This document shows positions 25,181 through 35,145 of a stretch of DNA of 64,000 nucleotides, in pieces. A program made the translations under genes and the position numbers. Source of the DNA: Callaeas wilsoni (lineage: Eukaryota; Chordata; Aves; Passeriformes; Callaeidae); assembly GCA_013398955.1 (NCBI GenBank), contig VWPU01004883.1, positions 372,001-436,000 of the forward strand. The letters run 5' to 3'. The first letter of the stretch is position 1, and every line of letters begins with the position of its first letter. Below the pieces are notes generated by a model that searched no databases, was not told where the DNA came from, and saw only the letters and a program-made list of their open reading frames with translations.

Positions 25181-27384
25181 CCCAACGCAGTGCGTGCTGG
25201 CTTCAATCACCCTCATCGATCCACACTCCTGGGTCTGGTCCAGCCGCGCCGCAGCGCATCCCTCCACTGCCTCCCCCAACCCCTCCTCACCCAAAGGGTT
25301 TGTGTGGTGAGGCCACCTCCACTGCACTGTCCTCCACCCCTGCTGACCCCCTTCTCCTGCAGACGAGGTGATTTATTGCTCCAGAGCCTGACAGGCAGCC
25401 CGGCTGGAGCCGGCACCTGGCCAGGGGGGTGTGTCGCTGCTCTCGATTTCTGCAGAGCCACATCCCACACCCTGATGAGTTTGGGGCTCTCGGGCAACGG
25501 AGCTCTTGGTTCGCCAAGACCCAGCCCTGATTCAGGGAAGGACCGACCTCAAAAATGGGCAGAGGGGAGCATTTGGAGGGGAGTTGGCGGAGGTTGCTGG
25601 GAGCGAGGGAACATGCAGGAGCAGGAGCTGGCTGGGCTGCTGGAGGCCAGGGCTCTGCTCTGCCTCTGGCTCTCCAGTGGCCCTGGGCATCACCCAGGTG
25701 TTGATGCGTGGGCTGATACATAAGCATCAACGGGGCTGGAAGAGAGATGGCTCCCTGGCAGCCCTAGGAAAGGTGCCAGCACCCAGGAAGCACTGCAGGC
25801 CACTGGCTTGACTTGAGCAGAGCCAATGAAGTCTGGCTGTTGTCTGCTCAGGGTGGTACATGGGAGCACCTTCCCTTCTTAGAGCCCCCTCACAGCCCCC
25901 TCTCATGGGATCTGCACCTGGTTTCATGGCAAACTCAGCTGAAGCCATCAGGAGGCCCAAATGCCGGGCGGGGAGGGGGGCAGTTCACACCTGCAACACC
26001 CATCAGCTCTGAAGAAGAGGGCAGCCCCCAGCTACCTCCTCTCTTAAGCGCCTTGCTGCACCGAGGGGGTAGCTGGGCAGGCAGGGCCAGCCAGCAATGC
26101 CAATCTGTGCTGCTCCACGTTTCTGTCTGTGAACATGGCCCTTCCCACAGGCCGTGCTTTGGAACAGATGGACACACCCAGTGTGCACACCAGGGCTGGC
26201 AGGTGCCCTCAGGAATCCTGGGCTTAAATGGTGCATGTCTATATAAAGGGATGTTTCTGTCCTAATTTACAGGTTTTTAAATAATTTCCAGGCTCTAGAT
26301 GTCACACAGACTTTGTAACATGTGGCAGGGTCCTTTGCTGACTCTGGGCCAGAATGAGGATTGAGCCATGGGTAATGTGGGCTTGGATTTACTCTCCAGC
26401 TAGAAGCTGTCCTTGCTGGGGTGCTGGGGAGGGATCAGAGGAGGGGCTTTAAGTGCTGTCTTGGTTTGGCCCTTGAAGACAGGTTGTTGAGACAACAGCG
26501 GTTTTGTGAATACAGAGAGGGCATCAGCAGAATGCATTTCCAGATGGCCCCAGGGCTATGACTATACTGCAGGGAACCGTGATTTTTTCCCCAAGCCTCC
26601 CCTCCTCTTCACTCCAGCATGCTTTTCCTGTGCCCTCTCCTTTTGGCTTGGTGGAGAACCCTCTTCCTTTGGATGAGTTTGGGGCAGCAGGAGCAGCCTG
26701 GCTGGACAAGGTATCACTTCTCTTTGCAGAAGCACCTTGAGAGCTTTGGTGGTTGAACAGGAGACCAAACAAAAACCAAAAACACCCAGCAGGTCACAGG
26801 TGATGAAATTCCCCCTTTGTCCTCAGAGGGGTCTGTAAAGCAGCTGCCTCAGAGGATGGAAGATGCTGTGGATAGAGCTCACCAGGCCCTGTACAGAGGC
26901 ACTCCTGGAGCTCATCCATGCAGTGGTGGCCCCGGGGACAGTGGGACCTCTTCCCTTTTCTTGTCTGGCTTTTTTCACAGCTCATTTTATGGCATCTCCT
27001 GCCAAGGGATGTGGACCATGGCTGCCAGGACTGCACCTTGTTGTGGAGGGAGCGCAAGGGGCTGGAAGGTGCTAAGCAGCCCAGGAGCCATCCGGAGACC
27101 TGTGGTGAGGCCCCACCAACAGTGGGGTACTGGGTGACACCTTAGAGATACCTTGGAGATAGATGGGCCTAGACTTTTTCTAATCCTCCTTTTTTCCTTT
27201 TTTCGTGCAGACAGTTTGCATGTGGGAAGTGTTTAATTTACAAAGGCCAGTGCTGCTGTATCACATTCCTGTGTCAGTCTCTGTTGGTTTATGACCAGTG
27301 AAATCCTGGTGTGAAAACAGAATCAGGCTTTGATTTCATCTGCCCCTGCTGTTTTACGCCACTAACAGCTTTGCATTTCGATAG

Positions 27385-27565
27385 CAGCTTTTATTCTAGG
27401 AGCTAAATGGGCTTCACAGACAGGCAATTAATTAATTGAGCCTCCCCAGCCAGCCTGTGCCCTCAATGCCACAAGGAAGCATTTGCAGAGGAAGAAACAG
27501 AGGCAGAGGAGCAAAATGAGCGGCCCCAGCTAAAGAGCAGAGCTGGCTGCTGCCTCCACAGCGAG
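27385..27565 (-). repeat. MIR-like ancient SINE relic (antisense)
   Basis: The + strand follows the reverse complement of the MIR core and tail: GGGCTTCACAGACAGGCAATTAATTAATTGAGCC, a GAGGAAGAAACAGAGGCAGAGGAGCAAAATGA segment (MIR antisense 'gatgaggaaactgaggcacagag...'), then AGAGCAGAGCTGG. It is strongly diverged, as expected for an amniote-age element. Confidence 0.7.
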
Positions 27566-27859
27566 GCCTCACACTGCTGGCTGGGCCATTGCTCCCAGTT
27601 CCACTGAGATGGTCATGAAGCCATTCCCAAACTGGTGTGGGAATGGCCTCAATGCAGGGATCAGCTGAGGAAGTTCTTTGGGTATCTATCAGTGACTGTC
27701 AACACTGGAACATCTGAGCCCAAATTAACTCCTGAGCTGCCACCACCCTGGACCACCCCAGCCTCTTGTTAAGGAATCCTGTGAGACCATGAAACAGTGC
27801 CAGGAGGCCCCACTACTGTTTCCATCATCCATCCTTGCTGACCAACTCTTATTTCTCCT

Positions 27860-27998
27860 GGATGGGACTTTGAGCTGGGTGGCATCCCTACCCATGGCTG
27901 GGGAGTTGGAACTAAATGATGATGACTTTTTATTTTATAATCCTAGATTATTTTTAAGGTCCCTTCCAACCCAAACCATTTTAATGGTCCTATGAGGA
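27860..27998 (+). repeat. CR1 LINE 3' end fragment with internal insertion
   Basis: GGCATCCCTACCCATGGCTGG, GGAGTTGGAACTAAATGATGATGA, then, after an AT-rich insertion of about 30 bp, AAGGTCCCTTCCAACCCAAACCATT. This is the forward CR1 terminus, with the final ATTCTATG repeat decayed to ATTTTAATGGTCCTATGA. Confidence 0.9.
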
Positions 27999-29455
27999 AG
28001 CACTCAGGGTTTGCAAGGAAAGGCTGTTCCATCTGAAGGGTTTGCTTTGGTCCAGGTGCTAAAGCTGAGATCTGGGGGGAGACCTGCCATGATGGCACTA
28101 AACAAGAGAGGGGTGACCCTCAACTCCCCTCTCCAGGTCCCGTTCACTGCCTGGTGAGCAAGACACAGCCTCGGGAAGCTGCATGCTGTGGGCAGGATCT
28201 GAGGCACCTGGAGGAGGTGGAGGAATGTGCTTTTGCTCAGGCAAAGTGAATGTATTCCTGGAGAAATTACCTGCCTTTTGTTATGAAATCCTGCTAATGG
28301 TTTGTTGTCTACACAAATAACCGCGGGAAATGAACTCGTGCGCTTCCCAGCCTGCTCTGTGTCTTCCTGGCTCAGCTCCTTTCTGAACAAACATAACCTT
28401 TTGCAAGAATACCTGTCAAAATCACTTTGAAATATTGAAATAACAGGATGGGATATGGTTTGCTCCTGGGCCCTAGTGCTCATCCGTCAGGACTCAGGAT
28501 GTCCATCCAAAGCGACTTGTGAGCAGGATGCAAGGGAAAAAACTCTGGCAGGGCCTCACAGGGCTGCATTCGGGGAGCTTAGCACCTCACTGTGCTGGCT
28601 CCCTGGGCTCCCACACACTCACCTAGGAGCAGGGCAGCTCTCAGACCCTCATGAAGCCCTCACTTTTTGTTGGTCATGGGGTGGGTGAGACATAGGGGTT
28701 TGTGACTCAGCTGGAGCTGATCGGGACAGAATTGTGTCCTTTGGCCACCAGTGTGGCCTGGGAGTGCCTTCATGGCCTCAACACCTCCCTTCTCACCTCA
28801 TGAGTAAGGCATCGCCTGTCAGTATTTTAGAGATGGGGCAAAGATCTCTGGAGTCTTGGACCAGTGTCAGACAGCGATGGCTGAGGGGCACATGGCTGCT
28901 TGGGTGGACCCATGGACACAGAGCCTTCACCTTCCCTTCCAGTCTCAGAGTGCCAAGGGCTGGTCAGGGGCTCCCCAGGGTGTCTCAGTATAGGCAGGCT
29001 GTTAATGCTGAGTGTTTTTTACCTCAAAAGCAAAATCACCCCTCTATTCTCTCCTTCTCTGCAGAGCAGCAAGAGGCTTTGTGCTCTATCACCAGCTCCC
29101 TGGCTTGAAAGCAGGGGGACAATCCACCCCTCAGCAGCTGGTCCCAAGGGCCACCACTGCCCAGACACATCTGTTTAGGGGCAGAGACCAATACCTTTTA
29201 ATTTGCAGGAGAAATCCCATTGCATGGTGGCACCCTCTCAGCCAAGAGCCCTTTACTTCTCATCCCTTTCCTAGTTCCTGGAGGTGATGGTCTCCCACGT
29301 GGAATACAGTGAGGGATTCTATTTTCCTGGGTATGTGCCTTTTTTCTTCAATGCATTTGGAAGTGATGAGAACTTGGACACAGACAATTGGCGGAAGAAA
29401 TCAAAACCAAACATTTAGAAATCCAAATGCTCCCCCCTCCAAAAGATATCCCATC

Positions 29456-29470
29456 AACCAACCAACCAAC
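29456..29470. repeat. (AACC)n short tandem repeat
   Basis: About four AACC units followed by an A run. Confidence 0.8.
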
Positions 29471-30168
29471 AAAAAAGTCCTTCAAACAAAACTCCATCTC
29501 TTTCTCTAAAATCCATGATTAAAACCTGGTACAAACAGGTGAATATAGAGATATATATATATTTTTTTTTTTTAGTAGATGTAGTATTGTTTTTTTCTCC
29601 TCTCTCTTTCTCATTATACAGCAAACATTGCAAATATAGAAATTTTCTCTGTACAATTAACGACTTCGGTTTACAATGCAATGTGTGGTAAAACCTTTGA
29701 GTGAGTGAAAATGTGAACGGGCCTTCAACCGGGTAAAAGTCTAAACTGGAAGACTCCGTTTGCAAAAACAGCCCAAAAGTTGGAGCTCCTTCTGGTCTCT
29801 TTTTGGTTTTTGTTGCTGTTTTTGTCGCTGTTGATTTTGGAAGGGAAGGAAGGAAGAACACAAACTGTTCACAAAGAATCCACAAAATCACGGAATAGGG
29901 ACTCATGCAATGCAATATTGGGAAACGCCAGACCTCAGCTCTCTGCCCGCTCTTTCATTTTCATTTTATATTCAATTTTTAATTTTTTCTTATATTTTTT
30001 TAAAAAATCAAAATAAAACAAAACTTTTTTTTTTCCCACTCCACAGTTTGTTTGTTTTGCAAAGTTTGTGTTCAAATTTGGTGCATGTCTCACCAACGTG
30101 AGGATATTTTAATATCTCACTTTATATATTATATAGAATATTTATAGATTTTTCATTATTTGTTCTCT

Positions 30169-30211
30169 TTTATTGTTTTATTGATTCTCTTTTTTTTTTT
30201 TAAATTTTATT
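30169..30211 (-). terminator. cluster of AATAAA hexamers after the ELFN1 stop
   Basis: On the - strand, AATAAA occurs at 30,206-30,211, 30,177-30,182 and 30,169-30,174, only 88-130 bases after the stop codon. ATTAAA occurs at 30,108-30,113 and 29,978-29,983. These could give a very short proximal 3' UTR, or may simply reflect AT richness. Confidence 0.3.
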
Positions 30212-30298
30212 TTGTTTCAAAGACAGTCTGAATAAAAATAGCTGCTGCGGATTTCTTTTGGTCCAGTTAGTGTGTTAAGTCACGAGTTGTGTGAGGAC

Positions 30299-32689
30299 TC
30301 AGGACTTTTGCTGGGCAGAGACGCCCTTCCAGTAGTCTAAGATGTCGTGAAGATCCTCGTCTTTGGCAAACTGGACCTTTTTGCGTAGGGCATGGCCGGC
30401 TGCCATGTACTCCTCCTCGTCTTTGTGCCGCTTGCGGTTGAGTTTGAAGCGCTCCCAGATGCTGTGCGATGGTTTGCAGGTGTACTCTGGGCTGGAGGTG
30501 TAGCTCAGGTTGTGATACTGAGGCGAGAGCTGGGAGTAGGCCAGGTCTCTGGGGCGAGGACGGGTCAGAGGCTCCAGGATGGAGGGCTTCCGCCCGCCCA
30601 TGCTGTCGTGCTGCTCCCCTGGGTGCGAGCTGGGGTACGAGTGCCGGTGTTCGCTGTACTGGCGGATCTTCTCCGCCTCTGCCCGCAGGATGGCCGCGGC
30701 CGGTGTCACAGTGAGGATGGTGTCGGTGGTGGGGGATGTCTTCTCGATGTATTTGGCTTCAGATTTGTGGCCCGATCCCTCAGAGCGGTAGGACCTGGGG
30801 CTCCGTATGGAGCCACTGGAAGAGGTGCTGGAGCGTTTGGGGGCCGCCTCCATGCTGTGGTGTCGCTGGAGAGGGTGGTTGTAGCTTTCCTTGTAGACAG
30901 GGGAAAGGAATCCGTGCTTGCTGGGGATCTGCTCTGATAAGAGCACCAGCTGAGGCTCCACCGTGGAGACTGCCCCCGATTTCACCCCTTGGAAGGAGGT
31001 GGACTCGGATTTCAAGGCATCGATGCAGTTGTTGATGATCTGGTTCACCTTGTCCACCTCCTTGGCAATGGTGGAGATCTCAGCCACAGAGCCCTGGCTG
31101 TCTGGCGGCAGGGACAGCTCACAGTCTCGCCTCTCAGGCTGCTCACCCGTCCTCACCTCCATGTAGTTGCCCTTGGTGGCCTTGGGGGTCTCACTGCTCT
31201 CAATCAGCTTGTACTGCTCGACCTCGCCAGCAGAAGGTAAGTAGGGGATGCGAGTCACTGTCTCCCCACCCAGGATCTGTCCCTGGGACAGCTGGGTGAT
31301 GCTGGTGGTCTCCATTTCTGGCCCGTACTTCAGCTCGATGATAGTCTTCTTCATGCTGCCGGCAGCCTTTTTGTGCTTCTCCTCCTGCTGGCGCCGCTTC
31401 CGGAGGCAGTAATACACCACGCCCAGGACAATCACCATGCCGAAGAGACAGCCCAGGATTGTCATGATATAATGGGTGGCAGTGGAAGGGGTGGGCACCG
31501 GCTCCTTGCGGTTGGGTCTGGTGGGGGTGATGGTGACACAGGTGTGGTTGTACTTGGAGTACTGGTGAACAGAGACTACACAGTAGGTGTAATCTCTTTG
31601 TGCTACTAGGTTGCTCACGGTGATGTTCTCCTCCTTCTTCCTGAGCTTGGTGATCATGGAGGAGAAGCCGTTTTCGAACTGGGAGAGGATGTACATCTTG
31701 CTGAAGGGGTAGGGGATCTGCACGGTGAGGACGGCCGAGTTGTGGTTGAGGTGCTTCACCTGGATGTTGGGGCGCACCTCCGTCTCACCGATGGGTGTGA
31801 ACAGGGAGAACTGCGGCGTCGTGCCGTCGCCGGAGGAGCACTCCTCCTCGGAGCAGGGGCTTTCAGAGGGCACCGTGGTCACCTGGTACCTGGGAGGGAT
31901 AAAACGAGGGATCACAGTGTAGGAGCCACCAGTGCAAAGGGAAGAGAGCATGCTCAGAGCATTGCGGTAGCCAGTCCGGCCTTGGCCTAACAAGTAGTAG
32001 CCCATGTAGTCGGGTGGGGAGTCGCACTGCATCCGGTCATAGGTGCGTGTCATGTTGGTGAAAGCCTCCAGCCATTGCAGGAAGCCGAGGAGCTCGCAGG
32101 AGCAGTAGAAGGGGTTACTGTAGAGTTCACAGACAGAGAGCTTGTTTAGGCCCCGAAAAGTGTTGCTGTCCAGTCTCTGGATCCTGTTCATGGACAGGTC
32201 AATGTTCACTATGTTGGGGCACTCCCAGAAGGCATTGGGGGTGACGGTCTCAATGAGGTTGGCCTGGAGATAGAGGTACTCCAGCTTCCCCAGGCCCCGG
32301 AGGATGCCCTCGGTGAGGTTCCTCAGTCGGTTGTAACCCAGCTGCAGCACCTGGAGGTTGAACTGTCCTGAAAAGGCACCGTCCTCGATGTAGGAGATCT
32401 CGTTCTTTGTCAGGTTGAGGTATGTCAGGTTGCCGAAGCGGCTGAGCGAGGCGTACTGCACGCTCTTGATCTTGTTGTCATTCAGCCGCAAGTCCACGAT
32501 GGTGCTGTTGATCTGCTGGGGGATGGACTCGTAGGGGGGCTGGTTTTGGCTGCAGATGGCCAACCAGACGAAGCCCTTGTCCCCCTCGATGAGCCAGCAG
32601 TCTGCCCGCACCCCGCCGGCGTGCAGGAGAGACACGGCCGCCACGCACATACAGAGGGCTGACGTCGCGGCCCACCGGCGACCTGCCAT
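30299..32689 (-). CDS. ELFN1: ELFN1, extracellular leucine-rich repeat and fibronectin type III domain protein 1
   Basis: This is an intronless 796-codon frame from ATG at 32,687-32,689 to TGA at 30,299-30,301. The frame stays open five codons further to a GTG, but the ATG matches the known MAGR... start. Residues 1-29 form a signal peptide, probably cut before DCWL. LRRs at about 65-77, 88-101, 112-125, 136-149 and 160-173 lead into an LRRCT cap with Cys 196, 198, 222 and 252. A fibronectin III domain spans about 304-390 and a membrane helix 407-429. The cytoplasmic tail ends in ...KVQF (771-774), the PP1-docking motif, followed by a conserved acidic end. NxS/T sites include N61, N87, N92, N124, N212, N355 and N381. 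The closest match from memory is ELFN1, not ELFN2: LRR wording, tail segments such as KHGFL and PRPRDLAYSQLSP, and the final QQKS. ELFN1 sits postsynaptically and binds group III mGluRs (mGluR7 and mGluR4; mGluR6 at rod synapses) in trans, and its tail inhibits PP1. The frame is intact. Human ELFN1 is slightly longer, with more Pro- and Ala-rich linker sequence. Confidence 0.97.
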   Translation of the reverse strand: MAGRRWAATSALCMCVAAVSLLHAGGVRADCWLIEGDKGFVWLAICSQNQPPYESIPQQINSTIVDLRLNDNKIKSVQYASLSRFGNLTYLNLTKNEISYIEDGAFSGQFNLQVLQLGYNRLRNLTEGILRGLGKLEYLYLQANLIETVTPNAFWECPNIVNIDLSMNRIQRLDSNTFRGLNKLSVCELYSNPFYCSCELLGFLQWLEAFTNMTRTYDRMQCDSPPDYMGYYLLGQGRTGYRNALSMLSSLCTGGSYTVIPRFIPPRYQVTTVPSESPCSEEECSSGDGTTPQFSLFTPIGETEVRPNIQVKHLNHNSAVLTVQIPYPFSKMYILSQFENGFSSMITKLRKKEENITVSNLVAQRDYTYCVVSVHQYSKYNHTCVTITPTRPNRKEPVPTPSTATHYIMTILGCLFGMVIVLGVVYYCLRKRRQQEEKHKKAAGSMKKTIIELKYGPEMETTSITQLSQGQILGGETVTRIPYLPSAGEVEQYKLIESSETPKATKGNYMEVRTGEQPERRDCELSLPPDSQGSVAEISTIAKEVDKVNQIINNCIDALKSESTSFQGVKSGAVSTVEPQLVLLSEQIPSKHGFLSPVYKESYNHPLQRHHSMEAAPKRSSTSSSGSIRSPRSYRSEGSGHKSEAKYIEKTSPTTDTILTVTPAAAILRAEAEKIRQYSEHRHSYPSSHPGEQHDSMGGRKPSILEPLTRPRPRDLAYSQLSPQYHNLSYTSSPEYTCKPSHSIWERFKLNRKRHKDEEEYMAAGHALRKKVQFAKDEDLHDILDYWKGVSAQQKS

Positions 32690-33129
32690 CTGGAAGGGCA
32701 GCACGGAGAAGGGGTTCCTGGTCTGCTGGAAGTGGGGAACAGGACAGGGGCCAGGAAGGTGTGGGCTAGTGCTCCTTCGGCAGCTTTGCTTGCCTCTCCC
32801 TTCTCCTCATGGCTCGGAGACGGGAGGGAAGCGTCTGTGGAGAACGCGGACCTCGGTGCCCACGGTACTCGGCAGCCAGCAGCCAGGGGCTGCTACCAAG
32901 GCCTTGGTGGCTGAGGCTGGTCCCACATCACCAGGTCTCTGGCATCTCAAGGAGGGAGTCATGAAGTTAAGCGCCTGCGTGGAGGAGTTGTTCAGGCTTA
33001 GAGGCAAGCCTTCCTCTCATTTTTTATAGTACTTCTCCTCGTTTTCTTTTTGCTGCACATCGTGGCGCTGGTCCCCATCTCCATGTGCCTCCGTGCGTTT
33101 GGCCGTCCCCACTCGGTCCCCTGGCTCAC
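32690..33129 (-). other. ELFN1: ELFN1 5' UTR / splice acceptor zone
   Basis: Two acceptors are plausible on the - strand. The proximal one (CCCCTTCTCCGTGCTGCCCT then TCCAG) ends at 32,690 and abuts the ATG directly. The distal one (TGTGCTTGTGTTTTCTTTTG then AGCAG) ends at 33,130 and has the more T-rich tract. Use of the distal site would add about 440 nt of 5' UTR containing upstream ATGs. ATG context is CAGATGG: G at +4 but C at -3. RNA data are needed to choose. Confidence 0.4.
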
Positions 33130-35039
33130 CTGCTCAAAAGAAAACACAAGCACAAACTAAGCACAAAGGAAAGATAGCAGTCAGAGGTGTTGGAGATGCA
33201 TCCAACTCCCCTCTTTGTTAGGCACTTGCCTTCTCATTCAGGCAACCACCTTTCAAGGGGCCTTTGGTTTATTTGGCTGCCACCAGCACTATTTGGCAGC
33301 ACAAGGAGAGGTGGTCACTGACCATTGAGGTCTCTGAGCCCTTGTCCAGCATCACTTTTTTGGCAGTTGAGAGACCAACACACATCCAGTGCACCGTTTG
33401 TCTGACCTATTTAGGTGTCTACCCGAGAAGGAGAGGAGTGATGCCCCAGAAGTGTCTGTTCCTCTCTGCTGAGAGCAGATGAAGTCTAGACAACTCTCTC
33501 TGATGTAGATTTGATGCTGCAGCGTTTTGCTGAGGGGAATCCTGACTGTCTCGTGTGCTGGTGTGCACAGCAGCAGTGCCCACAGAAGGGGTGCTGGTCG
33601 AGGACACCGTGTCTCTGCCTGCACTGCCATGTGGCATCCAGGATCCAGCCCAGCATCAAACGCTTGGCCTGTTTCTGGGAACCTGAGCAGTAGTTTCAGG
33701 GCACTCTTTGCAAAACCCACTGGTGTGATTGTGAACCACCCAGTGTCCTGGTCCCTGGCTGGGGCTTGTTGCCTTTCTCCAAGGTGAAATAATGCAGAGG
33801 TGTGGAAAACCAGCAAACATTCAGTGGCATAACAAGAGCATTTGCAGAGGATGGGAAAAGACCTTCCCTTCCCAGCCAGAAACACCTGTTTGAAGACTAG
33901 GAAAACCCTTCACTAGACACAAACTTGTGGGGCTGCCAGTAGCCTCACTCCCCACAGAGAAACTCATTCCTGGCTCACATTTTCCATTTTTTTCCCCTAA
34001 ATTTTTGACTAAGCATAAATATCCATGGACAGCTCTTACTTCCTTTTCTAATTTCTTAGGGAAATAGGAAGGCAAAAGTGGAGAGGTGCGAAATGCATGA
34101 GCACTAGCATCTCCTGGGTCATGCTTTTCCACAAGATACTGAAAATATCATCTGTGGGTATCTCTACTGCCAAACAGAACTCTGAGCTGGTAGGATGGAT
34201 GCTACGAGATGTTGTGGCAGAGATGGAGTAGCCCACAAATGGAGAGGAATCATCATGGCCTATCTAGAAAAATCCTTTTTGGGAACGGGAACACTGTTTG
34301 TCTCCCTTGTCCAAGGGCAGACTGTAGAAGCTAGGGAAGACACCACCAATACTCCTTGAAAACATAGCTGGCAAGAACTGGAGGTTTCTTGGGAAGTTGC
34401 GAAGGAGATAGGGCCACATCTTACATCCAAATTGTCCTTCATTAAATCTGAAAGATAGTATAAACCCAGAAACAGTTTTCCAAACCGTATCACAGTGCCC
34501 AGGCTGGACCATTCTTGGTGCTACATATCTAAAAATCATATGGGGCTGATTGTCTAGAGGCAGATGCCATACTCTGACCCTTGTCCCAAAGAAACCGGGT
34601 TCTTTTCCAGCCACAATACCAGGCAGGGAAGGAGACCATACTTCACTGCAGAGATCCCTGTTCACCATTTAGTTTATACCTCAGTAAACAGACCAGTAAT
34701 AATAAGCAGTAAAACAATTTATTTGGTTGGATTGTGAACAATGAGTCTGTTCCCTGGTGACAGCTGGGTTTCCATTACATGAATAACAAGACCTTCTCTC
34801 ACATCAGCTCTCTGCATGAGACTTTCCAGCCACCTTGTCCTCTATGTGCTGTCACTGCCCTGGGATGCTCTACCAGTACCTGGAAGTCCATTTTAACATC
34901 ACTGAGTCCTGGGAGCCAGCGAGGAAGAGAAGAAGGACCGTGCTCCCTGGGAGACTGCAGGTGAGTGCCCCTCCCCTTGCACCCCCACAGCGAGACAGGG
35001 GCTGCAGTGCCAGACTGAAACGCGTCTGCTGCTGCATCC

Positions 35040-35145
35040 CTCTGGTGTTAGACAACTCAATTAACCTCTCTGCACTCCAGCCTCCTCTCCGGTACCGCGA
35101 TATAATGATAGCACTTCACGGGGTGCTGGGGGACTGAAGCAAAGT
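35040..35145 (+). repeat. MIR-like SINE relic
   Basis: Reads ACAACTCAATTAACCTCTCT, GCACTCCAGCCTCCTCT, then GATATAATGATAGCACTTCA and CGGGGTGCTGG. This follows the MIR 3' half ('...cttaacctctctgtgcctcagtttcctc...ataatagta...cctcatagggttgt') in forward orientation. Confidence 0.7.

Larger units (their letters stand above)
12166..29379. other. MAD1L1-ELFN1 intergenic region (tail-to-tail)
   Basis: About 17 kb between the inferred 3' ends of two convergent genes. No protein-coding exon was recognised. It contains CR1 3' ends (12.31, 19.14, 27.86 kb), a MIR-like relic (27.4 kb), a CpG-rich patch with a CRE (12.8 kb), an AT-rich block with two octamers (18.2-18.4 kb) and an octamer/MEF2 pair (25.1 kb). 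These are listed separately. The rest is unremarkable unique sequence with GC-rich chance reading frames. Confidence 0.6.
29380..30298 (-). other. ELFN1: ELFN1 3' UTR (extent inferred)
   Basis: Directly downstream of the ELFN1 stop, about 0.9 kb is very AT-rich on both strands, with long T and A runs, an (AT)n run near 29,552 and an (AACC)n run near 29,456. It contrasts with the GC-rich coding exon. On the - strand it has the texture of a long AU-rich neuronal 3' UTR. The left limit is where base composition returns to normal. The true end depends on which poly(A) signal is used and could lie further left. Confidence 0.45.

Noticed and set aside
30392..30937. 181-codon + strand frame inside the ELFN1 exon
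   Set aside because: It is the antisense shadow of the GC-rich ELFN1 coding sequence and has no recognisable protein features.
32690..32704. GTG-initiated extension of ELFN1 by five residues
   Set aside because: The ATG five codons inside matches the known MAGR... start, and the extension overlaps a probable splice acceptor.
34264..34668. 134-codon - strand frame in less GC-rich sequence
   Set aside because: The translation looks less biased than other chance frames, but I could not match it to any protein or transposon. A database search would settle it.
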